Origin: Bryoerythrophyllum caledonicum
Taxonomy: Eukaryota > Streptophyta > Bryopsida > Pottiales > Pottiaceae
Length of the DNA stretch: 64,000 nucleotides
Assembly (NCBI GenBank): GCA_963971425.1
Contig: OZ020521.1
Location: forward strand, 25,064,012 to 25,128,011
Direction: 5' to 3'
Shown here in pieces: positions 1 to 10,780 of the stretch. Each line of letters starts with the position of its first letter. Within the stretch, counting starts at the first letter, position 1. Below the pieces are notes generated by a model, which saw nothing but the letters and a program-made list of their open reading frames with translations, searched no databases and had not been told where the DNA came from. A program made the position numbers and the translations under genes.

Positions 1-2436
1 GAAGTATTCTCTATCATATGGTTAGTGAAACTTGCTCAACTAAGTTAGGTATTTAATTCAATTAATGCACTTATCTTCACTTCACAGTCCTTGACTCCTA
101 CGCCCTTCTTCTGACTTCTGGTTTATTCTTCTTTTATCTTCCTTTTATGGTTCTTTTACTGTTCTTTTACTGTTCTTTTCTTCCCTTTTTATTTATTTAT
201 TTATTTATTTTTATTTTATTTTTATTTTATATTATTTTTATTTTATTTTATTTTATTTTATTTATTATTATTATTATTATTTTATTTATTTATTTTTATT
301 TATTTATTTATTTTTTTAATTTTTTTTGTTACGTTCACTTCCACTTTTGGTTCAGGTCCTTACTTCACTTACCCGCCGTTTAATACTGATCAGTGACTTC
401 GATTTACTTCTTAAAGATTGCACGCTATTGGTGTAACTTCAAAGCTTCATAACTTCTGGTGTAATCGTCCAAATCCGGTTTTTTAAACGCCTATTATTAC
501 TAATTTGTCACGACCGACTTAATGAGCAATCCACAACTTCAAGTTAACATGTGTATTGACCCTCACCAAGGCGACCAGCAGTCATCTCCACAACAATTAC
601 GGAACTATGACAATTCCATACACACTCCACCACAATTCAATTCACCATGCAAGAACCAGCTACTAATGTGGACAATTGTCAATTGATTGGCAATTCATGC
701 CTAAGTTCCAATAACCTAATTTTCCATCATTTGGGCAGCGCTTCCGCGCTAGTTTTAACACAAGGAAATTAGGCAACTAACGCAATCAGGAGCCTTCTAC
801 AACCAAGAACAATCAGCTTGCACACAAGGAAGAAGGGAGGGAGATCGAGACAACCAAGAACAGAGGGTAGGAACAGGAACAAGGAGACTCCCTGCTCCTT
901 GCTACTCCATAGCCCCTCGTCTTGTCGTAATCCACAGCTGCTCGTCTTCGCCTCGGTGCTTCCTCAGCCCTTCCGATCGCTCGCCCTGTGCTGCCTCGTG
1001 CACGCCAAAGCCTCCTCCGCACCTCGATGTCCGCTCCGCACGCTGCTCCAGCCTTCCGGCGCTCCTCTCGTTGAACACAACCTCCTCACAGACCAAAAAA
1101 CCTTGCACTCACATCCTCATCGTGCACGGCACCAGCGATTAAGAATTGAACCGCCCTCCACGGACTCCAGCACCTCTTCCGATCCTGCCCAACCGAAGCA
1201 CGCCTTCACACCTTCCGCCCACAGATTCAGGCGTCCCACTCTAGTGCAACAACGACTCGGATCCAGCACAGACGCGACCTCGAACTCGTGCACGTCCCCT
1301 CCAATGTTTACAGAATCGACCGCCGCCTTCACTTATGCTCGCTACGGTCCACTCGCAGACGCCGCGGATCGTCCTCCGCTCTCAATCCGTGCGCAACTCC
1401 GTTCTGCCGTCGTGGATCCACGCCCGTTCCGTGCAGCGCCCTCGGCGCTCCAGACACAACCCCCGATCTGCAGCTGCACACATGCGAACCCAACCACCTC
1501 CGGCACCACTCGCCGAGCCTGCCCACATTTACGAACTTGTTGCACTCTCAAAACCCTACTTCGTACACACTCTCACAGGCGGGGCTCTTCCCCTTCACTC
1601 GTCTCCCTCCAACTCAAGCTGCGGCTCTTCCGCCATTCCCCTCTCCAGACGCGAGACCCCATGACCCAAAAAACGAGGGAGCGAAAAAACTTCCTGTCCG
1701 CCGTCAACCCAGCGCCCTCCAGCTCCAACGGCAGCCGTGCACGTAACTCACGCTGGAAGTCCAGCGTTTCTTCAGCAGATTTCGGGGAATATTCCCTGGG
1801 AAAACCCAAAATTCCCCCGAGCCAGCTCGGGGGAAGGAAGAAAACAAAAATAAAAAAAAGTTTTTAAAGGTAACTTCGGCATGCCATTAAGGGCAGCCCA
1901 TGATCGCCAATAATTGGTGCTAATTTCTCCCCTCGTCACCATCTAACTCTTCTAATTTCTTCCAAGGCCATGTGCCACTACTTCGTGCATGGTTTTTAAA
2001 AGATTAACTCAAAAGTGGCCACATCATGGTTGCACTCCGCATTTTGTTTACTTTTGTTTTTGTTTATTTAATTACTTATTTGTTTACTTACCTCCTTGGT
2101 ATTTTAGTGTGTTTTTCCCAAGGTTTCAACCCATTGTGTTAAAAACACATGTGGTTTGAGGTGTCTCCCTTTTTGCAAGAATTCTTTTCGTCTTCTAAGT
2201 TTTTCCTTTTTCCTCTTTTTTTTTCTTTTAATTTTTAGGTTTTTAACAAAATTAGATCTCCAATTGGAGATGATGACCTCTTCTAAATTAGGAAATGGCA
2301 AGTAAAAGGCCTTTTCAAGCCCTTTAACCACAATGGGTGGTTTAGTCTAACCATCTCACCCTAACTACCACTTTCTAATGCTAACTAGTTAATCTTAATG
2401 CCCAAATGACATCGTGAGCCGTTTTGGGGGCTCACA
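1..2436 (-). mobile_element. LTR of a gypsy-like element, reverse orientation, runs off the window
   Basis: On the minus strand this segment begins at 2436 with TGTGAGCCC and reads leftward. The terminus folds into a hairpin with stem GTGAGCC/GGCTCAC (2414-2435). Copy A sequence begins abruptly at 2437, so the LTR is inserted in copy A. The element's other end is not visible, so I cannot tell a solo LTR from a full element. Inside are a TATTT-rich tract (about 186-335) and a GC-rich stretch (about 900-1750) with long chance ORFs. The phrase around 737-760 (GCGCTTCCGCGC) recurs in related LTRs near 8150, 51235 and 60218. Confidence 0.65.
186..335. repeat. TATTT-type low-complexity tract
   Basis: About 150 bases of TTTA, TATTT and TTA short repeats. 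The translated hydrophobic ORF over it is an artefact of base composition. Confidence 0.9.
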
Positions 2437-2633
2437 CCTGTGCATCAATCTTTTAGGGTTTCCAGCAGGCTCATTCTCTTTTCCCTTCTCGCATTCTCTT
2501 AGGGTTTTGAATCCGGTCTTGGTGAAGGACAGAAGAGCCAATTTAGGTTAGCAAGAGGGACTTGGTAAGGACAGTGCATGCAGGTTCTCTTGACAATATT
2601 GCGAGGCGCAAGTTCACGGAGAGGTGGGCACGG

Positions 2634-4775
2634 ATGGCGGGCAAGAAGGGCAAGGCTCCGGCTACCGAAACACTGGTGCTGCAGAAGGTAACTCCGGAGA
2701 TTCCGAAGCCGGTCAAGACCTGTCGGGTTTTAGAGAGCTACCTCGAAATCATGGGTTGTGAAGGTCTTCTAGCGACACCGTGGGCCTACCAGAGCGAAAC
2801 AATGATGACGGAGCTCCTGGGAGAGCCACCAAGCCAATACGCACAGAAGATTAGGGCGCATCCGGAGGTCTGGACCACGGCGCTCTGGAGAGATACCTAC
2901 GAGTTCCGGGCAGGAACAATCAAGGTGGCGGAACGTGACGACGCCATCCTGAAGGGCGAATTCCACGCGAAGGCTAACCCTAAGGATGGGTATGTCCTCA
3001 GCGATCTCACCGATCCGGATGCCAGGTTAGTAATGGCATTCGTCAATCCTATTTTCCACCCCGAGAAACCGAAACGGATAGTGGCCAAGCTAGCAACCCT
3101 GATCTTAGGCTCGATGAGAGGGAAGCTGTCTGTCGACTGGGCGGCCATCATGGACGAGCAGATTGACCGGATGGTGAAGAACCTGCCGAAAGCTCGGAAA
3201 ACCCCATCCCCGCTTTCCACCTACCTGGCTCACATGTATGCCAAGCAGAAGATGTTGAGTCCGGACGAGCAGGCCGAGTACGACAGCTTGCTCACCATCC
3301 AGTCATACGGAGGGATGGAAACAGATGAGGAACTGGATGAATCGACGGACTCTGACACGGAGAAGTCGTCATCCCCCCTTATACTTCGAAGACCGAACCG
3401 GAAGCGTAGTCGTTCGGTGCAGAGGACTCCGGAGACCCCGAGAGAATGCCGGCCGTTGTCAACAATCCCGGCGCAGAGCCCACCCATAGCACCACCAACC
3501 ACAGCACAGCCTGCCGCACCGGAACCGGCCCCAGAAGACGAACGATTCGCGACCGGATCAGAGCCGGGACCGACGTTTGTCCCAAGCATCATTGGCGACA
3601 TTCCCGTGGATGTCCACGAGCTGTGCAGACATATTGTCTGGAGGACCAGGATCCAGGAGGGGGAGATCCGGGAGAGGCATGCCATGATAATGGCCATCTT
3701 AGAGGCAGTCGGACTGGAGGACACCACTCACCTCATCGCCCAGCTCAGAGAGATGAAGGAGAAGCACGATTCCGTCACAAGACTGGAGCAGGACAACGCC
3801 ACCATAACCAAGGTTAACACCCGGCTCTGGAGTCAGGTCCGGCAGGCGGAAGCCGCACGGGATGCAGTACAGCATGCCCGAGTGGTGGCAGAAACGAAGG
3901 TCCGGGCGGCGTCACAGTTACTGATCGATATTCACACGGCACTGGATTTTCCGGTGGATACGGTTAACCGGGCATTACTCTACACAGCGAGCTTGGAGAA
4001 GAACGAGAAGCTCAGTAGGGGGCAGGTTATCCGGTTCTTGGTAGATCACAGCCGGAAAATGGAGGGCACTTGGTCCAAGATGCAGGAGCTAGCAAGGGAG
4101 CTCGTCGCGGCCACCTCAACAGTACCAGGAGCTCCCCCTCCAGTTCCGGCACCTCCTGCTTCAGATGCTGTGGGACCATCCGGAACCCAGGCAGATCCGT
4201 CTGGAAACACTGCCGGCCCGTCCGGATCCCCATCTGGTCCGGCAGCTGTTTCTCCTTCTCAACCTCCGGCCGGCCCTTCACCCAGACCTGCATCTGGAAC
4301 AGCGAAGTCACTCACCGGACAGTTCAATGACCTCGTGGGAACGCCGGACTTCAGCTCTCCTATGAGTTGGAATGGGGTGGCCTTCCCAAGCACGGAGAGT
4401 ATGCAGAAGTGGGAACAGGTGCCAGGGAGTCAGGTAGTACCACCCTTGCCCTTCCGAATTCCCTCCGAGTCTCCCTCTCCGGGGCCACCAGTGACGGATC
4501 CTTTACCCGGAAGCTCGGCAGCGACACCCATGGTGGTCAGCCCCAGCGGTAGCTTCCGGGACCTTCCGGACATTGAAGACCGGGCCGATGCACCATCCGG
4601 CCAGGCGGTTACAACAGGGGACCCGGATGCACCATCCGGACCAGGTATGCCGACGCCGACCACCTCACCGGAACCACCAGCAGCCATTCCGGCGCAAACC
4701 GAGGTCGGCGCCGCTCCAACAGAAGTTACCCCTTCACGCCGTAGCAGTCGGAGGCGGAACCAAGTAACCCCGTAG
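2634..4775 (+). CDS. Gag-like / plant-transposon-type protein of copy A (intact ORF)
   Basis: An uninterrupted frame runs from about 2562 to the TAG at 4773-4775. The first ATG is at 2634, in the conserved context MA(G/D)KKGKAP, and gives 713 aa. Counting from 2562, residues 50-245 form a globular region shared by all copies, with the blocks MGCEGLL, YEFRAG, ANPKDGY, FHPEKPKR and VDWAAIMDEQIDRM. Residues 255-345 are acidic then proline-rich. Residues 346-510 are helical and probably coiled-coil. The rest is Pro/Ser/Gly-rich and ends in a basic SRRSSRRRN tail. No protease, reverse transcriptase, integrase, zinc knuckle or DDE motif is visible. The globular region resembles the domain catalogued as putative plant transposon protein or gag-like; this is my inference from pattern only. 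It is the only unbroken member of its family here. Confidence 0.75.
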   Translation: MAGKKGKAPATETLVLQKVTPEIPKPVKTCRVLESYLEIMGCEGLLATPWAYQSETMMTELLGEPPSQYAQKIRAHPEVWTTALWRDTYEFRAGTIKVAERDDAILKGEFHAKANPKDGYVLSDLTDPDARLVMAFVNPIFHPEKPKRIVAKLATLILGSMRGKLSVDWAAIMDEQIDRMVKNLPKARKTPSPLSTYLAHMYAKQKMLSPDEQAEYDSLLTIQSYGGMETDEELDESTDSDTEKSSSPLILRRPNRKRSRSVQRTPETPRECRPLSTIPAQSPPIAPPTTAQPAAPEPAPEDERFATGSEPGPTFVPSIIGDIPVDVHELCRHIVWRTRIQEGEIRERHAMIMAILEAVGLEDTTHLIAQLREMKEKHDSVTRLEQDNATITKVNTRLWSQVRQAEAARDAVQHARVVAETKVRAASQLLIDIHTALDFPVDTVNRALLYTASLEKNEKLSRGQVIRFLVDHSRKMEGTWSKMQELARELVAATSTVPGAPPPVPAPPASDAVGPSGTQADPSGNTAGPSGSPSGPAAVSPSQPPAGPSPRPASGTAKSLTGQFNDLVGTPDFSSPMSWNGVAFPSTESMQKWEQVPGSQVVPPLPFRIPSESPSPGPPVTDPLPGSSAATPMVVSPSGSFRDLPDIEDRADAPSGQAVTTGDPDAPSGPGMPTPTTSPEPPAAIPAQTEVGAAPTEVTPSRRSSRRRNQVTP

Positions 4776-6002
4776 ATTAGAATCTTTAGTTCTAAAGGTC
4801 TGATAAGCGATTAACGATGGGGCTCAAGCTTGCACCCGGCTATCATTTGGTAAAACTAAAGACAATTTTTCTTTTTTGAGTTAGATCCGTAGAAACCGGA
4901 TCTCAGATCCGAAACTATCGGATCTAGGTTTGAATTCCGGATTTCTAGGGATAATATCCCTTTCACTATTAGGATAGGATTTCCCGGATTTTTAGCTTCT
5001 TAGTTCCGATTTTAGATCAGCGGTAGCGGGCTCTTAACGCAAGAGTTGTGGCCGGCTAAGGGCCTTTTTTTCTTTTCCTCAGGAATGATATTTGCTACTA
5101 GTATATTTTCTTGCATTGAAATTATGGTGGCATGTATCATTTTGTGAATGAAGGATAGGGCCCATTGTGGTTGATGATTAGTGGAATAGTTGTGGAAGCT
5201 GAAGTGGTTCACGGATAAGCATCTAGTCTAACCGGTTGGGACTTGCTGTGGGAGAGCGCCCGGAACAGCTAAAGGAGAGGTTAGATAGAGTCTGACGATC
5301 CTTGGTGACCGGAAGAAGCCTGGAGGGGGAGGGAGGGTACTTTAGGTGGTGGCCTAGTAGCTCCTAGGGCACGGAAATTCCGTGTGAACCCGGATTCTGG
5401 TGGCGACCGGAATTTCCCCTTACGATAGATGGAAAAGCCTGTGGTGTATGTCTAGAAGGAAGTCCAAATGCAGATCTACCCTTCACACCTCACCGAACCA
5501 CTAATCATTTCCCAGAATGTCGTTGTAGCCCAGGTGAGCCTCAGAGTGACCGTATCCGGAAGGCCTTCCGGATAATGTGAGAGAGTGCATCCGGAAACAA
5601 CAAACCAACGACCAATTAGCAACCTAGGGAGAGTGGGTGCCTAGCCACTTAAAGTCACAAGGCAGTGGGGAATCCGGCCACTTACACAAAATAGGATCAG
5701 TGGTACCCGGCCACTCGTTTAAAAACTCCGGAAGACAAACTCCAACTGACCTTCCGGAAGTTGGCAGGACCCGGAAAATAGTAGGAAACTACATTGGACG
5801 TCCGGAAGGATCCGGATAAAAAGGTCAGGCGTAAAATAGGAATACTAACTGGCGTGTGGTAGAGGGATAGCAGATAGCTTACTTAGCATTCCAAGAAGAA
5901 ATAATAGATCTCTGTGGGAACGAATTTAGAGCGACCATGCCGGGCACATTTAGCTTCAACTAATTGCTATCCGGAGGACTACTTACTCTACAAATTGCAA
6001 CA
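4776..6002 (+). other. Conserved non-coding 3' region of copy A
   Basis: No ORF is supported. The same roughly 1.2 kb follows the ORF in copies B, C and D, beginning near AGCGATTAACGATGGGGC just after the stop. It includes CCGGA-rich blocks and a TGTGGGAAC motif (5912-5920) about 90 bases before the 3' terminus. Short ORFs here are in different frames in different copies and are not real. Confidence 0.75.
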
Positions 6003-6007
6003 CTAGT

Positions 6008-6120
6008 GCATGACTGGACCCTCTTAGGACTGATTTTAGACTAAACCAATGACTGAGGTGACTACGCAGTCATATGCGCTTAGTCACATCCAGTCACATT
6101 GGGATGGTTTTCTTGTAGTG
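6008..6120 (+). mobile_element. Right end of a CACTA-type DNA transposon (remnant)
   Basis: The segment ends TTTTCTTGTAGTG at 6120, i.e. CACTACAAGAAAA read from the end inward. It carries several AGTCA/TGACT subterminal motifs within 110 bases, as in the complete CACTA element at 9890-13369. It interrupts the gypsy gag sequence that resumes at 6121, where the predicted 3-bp duplication would be GGT. The rest of the element is beyond copy A, outside the window. Confidence 0.7.
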
Positions 6121-6380
6121 GGTGGACTTCCAGAGGCCATGGTAGGGGCTGATTGGGTGCCTTGTGGTCTACTGGTGTTGATGGTGTCCACCGAATCAAA
6201 TGAGGTGGAAGGAAAGGATGGGGGAAAGGGAAGAAACGGGGCTGGAAGGGCTTCCAATTGTACCTCTAAGTATCCGTCTACCGTGTCCTTGGTGAGTTCT
6301 CTTGACCTACTCCGCCTTACACTCGCTAGTTCCCAAGGTGGGGTGAGGGAAGGTCTTTGGGACCTTGTGGCACGGGACAT
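6121..6380 (-). pseudogene. Gypsy gag N-terminal fragment
   Basis: On the minus strand an ATG at 6380 starts a frame whose first 80 or so residues match the start of the intact gag-pol ORF at 53241 (shared blocks MSRATRSQRPSLTP, RSRELT and LEVQLEALP). Homology stops at 6121, where the CACTA end is inserted. The remaining gag and all of pol are absent from the window. Confidence 0.8.
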
Positions 6381-7436
6381 CTACTCTAGGGCCCAAGTTC
6401 TAGGCTTTGAAGTCCGTTGATGATAGTCATTTCCTCCCAAAGGTCTCCGTCCAAGGTTGAAGGTCGTGGGTGAATCTACACGAAGCACGGCCTAATTCAA
6501 ACGATGAGTGGTGTATTTCCAACACTACTACTCACGATACTATTACGAGGATTGACTGATTCAAGACCAAGACAAGCTTTTTAGGTGTGAATTCTTAGCT
6601 CGATGTTGCCGCCGAAGAAACTTGTTAAGGACTATCCTTCATGGGCAAACAACAAAAAGCTAACCAAATTGAAGAATGTCTCCACGAGCATCATCCTGTT
6701 CGAATTTTGTTCACCAATTGGCGCCATACGGTACAAATCCTTATTGTGGAGCTGACCTAGACTTCAACTTAGTGAAAGGTGGTGTTTTCCTTGGTAACCT
6801 TGGTATTCGATTCCACCTTTCATAAATTGAGCTAGGCGTCATCCACTAGGAGGAAAACGACACAAATTACAGGACGGAATACAATCAACCATGTGTGTAC
6901 AATGTTATCGTCGTGAAGAGGACATACCTTGTTGCGTTGCCAGCCACCCTATCACAATTAGTCGAAGGCAGACCGTGGACCTATTCGCACCTTAACAATA
7001 CTAATGGCCAACCAATAGTTATACACAAGGTTTTAGTGGGGGAGAACGTACCTTTGAGCAATTCCCGCCACTCCACACGTTAGCACAAGGTTCATTACAT
7101 GCAATTCGTGGTTGGCCAGCCCTACCGCCCTATGGCAAGTGTTCCACATGGCTTAAGTGGGAATTCAAGGTTCAACTATCCATTAACCAAGTCATCATGT
7201 CCCATTGGCTTCCCCTTATTATGCGCGATCCTAATTCTAATAAGAGGGTTTAGGGAACATACCGTATGTAGCACTCTTTCCAATCAGCACCCCTATGTCT
7301 TGGATTCGTCTCCACCTCCGCGGTGCTCCACGAGGCAAGTGCAAGCCTTAACTGCGTTTTTAAATTCATCCAGCTGTTAGAAAAATCAAAACCTCTAAAG
7401 AACACACACGTCTCACTCCCGGCAAATGCACCAAAA
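6381..7436 (-). other. Untranslated leader of the truncated gypsy element
   Basis: Lies between the 5' LTR (7437-9353) and the gag start. It resembles the leader at 51749-53240 in reverse orientation. The bases next to the LTR read TTTTGGTGCATTTGCCGGGA on the minus strand, in the primer-binding-site position. No gene is supported. Confidence 0.65.
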
Positions 7437-9353
7437 TGTGAGCCAAATAAACCCCTCCTAGTGGGATGCTTATCTTGAACACAAGACCCTACTTCAGGGA
7501 TTCAGCCCCTCGTACTACCACAATCAAGACCATTCATGCACACCCTATGCTAAGGTATAGTGGATTGTGATGTGGCTAAGTGGAATTTGGTTATCACAAT
7601 TGAATTTTGGAATGAATTTTGCCTTACCTTATGCCCGGACTTTGAACATACACAACTTTTGCCTTATGGCTTTGTTTTCAATGTTTATGGCTTAAAAGGG
7701 TCCAGCACTTCTTTGTTAACTTGATTAGATCAATTAGGACCAAATTCAGACCAAGATACGACTCCCGTAGCAGTAGACAACAGACTAGCCCTTTTCAAGA
7801 CTCTAGAACTTTGTTCCACTTATCTCCTTGTTCATAACTCCGATTTTAACGTTTTTTCCTTCCACCCTCACTAGTTTTTTATGCTTAACACAATGGAATC
7901 ACCTAATCAATCAACCGACTCAAACATGGACTCACAAACATGCGACCAACAGTACCATTACTCAACACATCCACTCACATAAATCATGTACCATATAATC
8001 ACAAGCACATCTCAACCCATATTCTCATACATGACCATGTTACTCATGCACACTTTCATGCAACCATCTTCTTAGTGTAGTTAAATCCTTGGTCTTTACT
8101 TAAAATGATTTTAGGTTAGGAAGCCCTAATTATGCCCTAAATTTAGCAACGCTTCCGCACGATTGTTGAATACAGAAATTTAATTGTTCCTTGGCTTTGG
8201 CATGCACAAGTGCAACACAAGCACACAACCATTAAAAGAAATAACAAGTTGACGAAGGGCCTCTTTGGTCTAATTGCAATTTACCCTCTGCCTTCGTGTT
8301 TGTGTTCTTAGTTGGTCCTCTTCCACTTCGTGATCTTCGTGAGCTGGTCCTCTTCCTCTTCGTGGCTAAACCTAATCAATCTCCCTCACTCGCACCAAGG
8401 TTTCCGGCTCTCTCCTACAGTCTGCTCTTTACTCAAAAATTCTTCCCTCTAGCCGAGGCTTCCGGCTCCCTCCTCGTCTGCTCTCCCTGGTTCAGTACCC
8501 CTAAAACTCTCTCACGTCCCTTCGAATGAGCTCTCTCGCGGGGATAACCCTCCAAAGCCTCCTTCTCCCCATGGGATCGTCGTGTTCCCTCGTCGTTCCC
8601 CCCATTCCGGCACGCTTAAGCCGCCACCCTGGCTGCCACCATTAATGACCTCAACAAATTTAAAACCTTAACCTACATACTAAATACTTCCAAGCTACAA
8701 TTGCAATAACTAAGGAGGTGCCTCCACTAACCTAAAAATACTTCCACTAGTACTTTTAACTCCATGTCACATGATGTGCACATGATCAACAATAATTGAG
8801 GCCCCTTTTAAACTAATTCAAGGGTTCCAATTCCACTTACATCTATCTAACCTTGAACCGCCCTTGCATGGGGCTATGTTTAATTAATTAGTGATTGGTG
8901 GAGGGTTTTGCCTCAAACCATTTAAGCTTTTCTTAATTAATTTTCTAATAGGCTTTTTAAGCCTCATTTTTTTCTTCCCATCACCATAATTCTTCATTTT
9001 CCTTCTCATATTACCCCCTTTTTAATTGTGTTTAAAGCACCGGGGCTACTCGTGGCCTCCGAATTGATAGGAGGTAATTCCTTCCATTTTTTTATTTTTT
9101 TAATCATTTCCATTGTTTTTATTTTTTAACCTTTATTTTTTCCACTCTATTTATTTTTTTTGGTTAACCATATAAAAATCTTGGTTGCCATAATGTGGCT
9201 TCCTATTGAAAATTAGTAGGCTAAAAGCCAATTGGCCATTCTAGCAAAAAATTATGGGTTAATTCAATTGATTAACCCATTTTACTATTTCGTAACCTCA
9301 ATATGAGAGTTGTGTGACCCCTTCGTCACCGTGAGTCGATTTTGGGGCCTACA
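7437..9353 (-). mobile_element. 5' LTR of the truncated minus-strand gypsy element
   Basis: On the minus strand it runs from TGTAGGCCCC at 9353 to ...TTTGGCTCACA at 7437, 1917 bp. The 3' half is clearly related to the LTRs at 49204 and 60123. The shared blocks include the stretch ending GGTTTATTTGGCTCACA and the phrase around GCTTCCGC. No genes are supported. Confidence 0.75.
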
Positions 9354-9889
9354 AGACCATATAAAGTAACTGAAATTTTTTCCAATGGGTCACTTCAGTT
9401 AGAGTATTTGCAAGGACAATGGTTAGACACAAGAGTCAATGGGTCTCGAGTCAATTTAAAGATATGAACTCGAAAAGGATACAAAAACTTGTTCCGAATG
9501 AACCTACAACTCATGTTTGCAGGGACGCTCACATTTGAAAAACGGGTAGTGTTGAAATCTAGTTTTTACGAAATTAAGGTCGTAGTATAAGTAAATGACA
9601 AATGGGTGGTGATTTTTCGGAAATAAGGAACATCTCCATTGTAAATAGATAGTTTTACTAAAAACTATCACAAGCCCTCGTCGCCTAAAACTTAAAACCC
9701 TAAAATCACTAAGAGAGAATCCGGACATCATTGGCCCGATTCCGATAAGGATAGGATAGAACCAGGATCGGGATCTAACGGTCAAAACCGTCACCGGGTT
9801 TAACGGCCATGACCGGCCGCGGGTTTGGATTCACGTAATGATTACCGGACTGGGAATAAATAATTAATTCCAGGATTCCTCCTCTCATC
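9354..9889. other. No gene seen: flank between LTR and CACTA element
   Basis: Moderately AT-rich sequence with CCGG-containing stretches near 9740-9850. It was joined to 13373 onward before the CACTA insertion and may be the 5' leader of copy E. ATC at 9887-9889 is the left target duplication of the CACTA element. Confidence 0.5.
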
Positions 9890-10749
9890 CACTACTAGGA
9901 AAACAGTAGAAATATGACTACGGCCATATGACTACAAGCTCCTTTTGGTTGGAATGCAGTCATCAGTAACCACTTTGATGACTAAAATGGTTGTAGTCAT
10001 CACATGACTATGATTCTAGTCATATTTTCTGGGAACCTCAATGGGAACTCCGTAGGGAACGTATTCTTCCTGTTAAATTTTGCGTGGGCAGCCATATGAC
10101 TAGAATTAGTCGTTATGTGACTACGGTTTCGGGCAGCAATATGACTATATATAGTCGTTATTTGACTATGCTTTTGGGCAGCCAATTGTAAGAGGATTTT
10201 AGAGTGGGGCCTTTATGATTTTAATCCAAATTTATATACTTTTGTTTATGTTTGATCTATTCTTTCAATTTGACTTTTCTTTCTTCAGTTTACACTCTTT
10301 TTGGAATTTATTTCGTTCCCTTAAGGTTTTTATCTTTTCTATACTGTACTTTTTTTTCTAATTTTGTTTTCTTTCTTTATTCAAATTTTGTTTATCTTTT
10401 TCATGTTTTTTCTCTACTCTATTTTTTCTTCATTCCATATTTTCTTCCTCTTTCATTTTGTTCTGCCTTTCTACGGTTTCTTATATTTTTTTTTATTGTT
10501 TTCGTTACTCCTCTTTTCATCTTTTATCACTTATTTCCTTCTCTCTCCTTCATTTCAGTTTTTTTTCTCTATCTTCTTTGCCTTTATTTCTTGTTTTTTC
10601 TTTTCTCTCTCATCTAATATTTTATTTATTTATTTTTACTTTTTTACCTTCTTCCTCTTAACTATTTTTTCCTCTTTCTTGTATTCTTCTTCTCCCTCTC
10701 GTCTCTCCCTCATCTTTATATTTTCATTTTTGCTCTTTTTTCCCTTCTT

Positions 10750-10780
<31 letters not shown>

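Larger units (their letters stand above)
2437..6002 (+). mobile_element. Copy A of the 3.8-kb TG...CA single-ORF element (5' truncated by LTR insertion)
   Basis: Homologous to copies B, C and D over the leader, the ORF and a conserved 1.2-kb 3' region. The right end is ...TTGCAACA at 6002, followed by CTAGT (6003-6007), the expected 5-bp target duplication whose partner is outside the window. Homology starts at 2437, directly against the terminus of the LTR at 2436. Against copy D about 285 bases of the 5' end are therefore displaced beyond the LTR. The element sits inside a CACTA remnant (6008-6120). Confidence 0.85.

Noticed and set aside
818..1867. A 349-codon plus-strand ORF
   Set aside because: Ser/Pro/Arg-rich, lies in a GC-rich part of an LTR with overlapping open frames on both strands; no conserved motifs.
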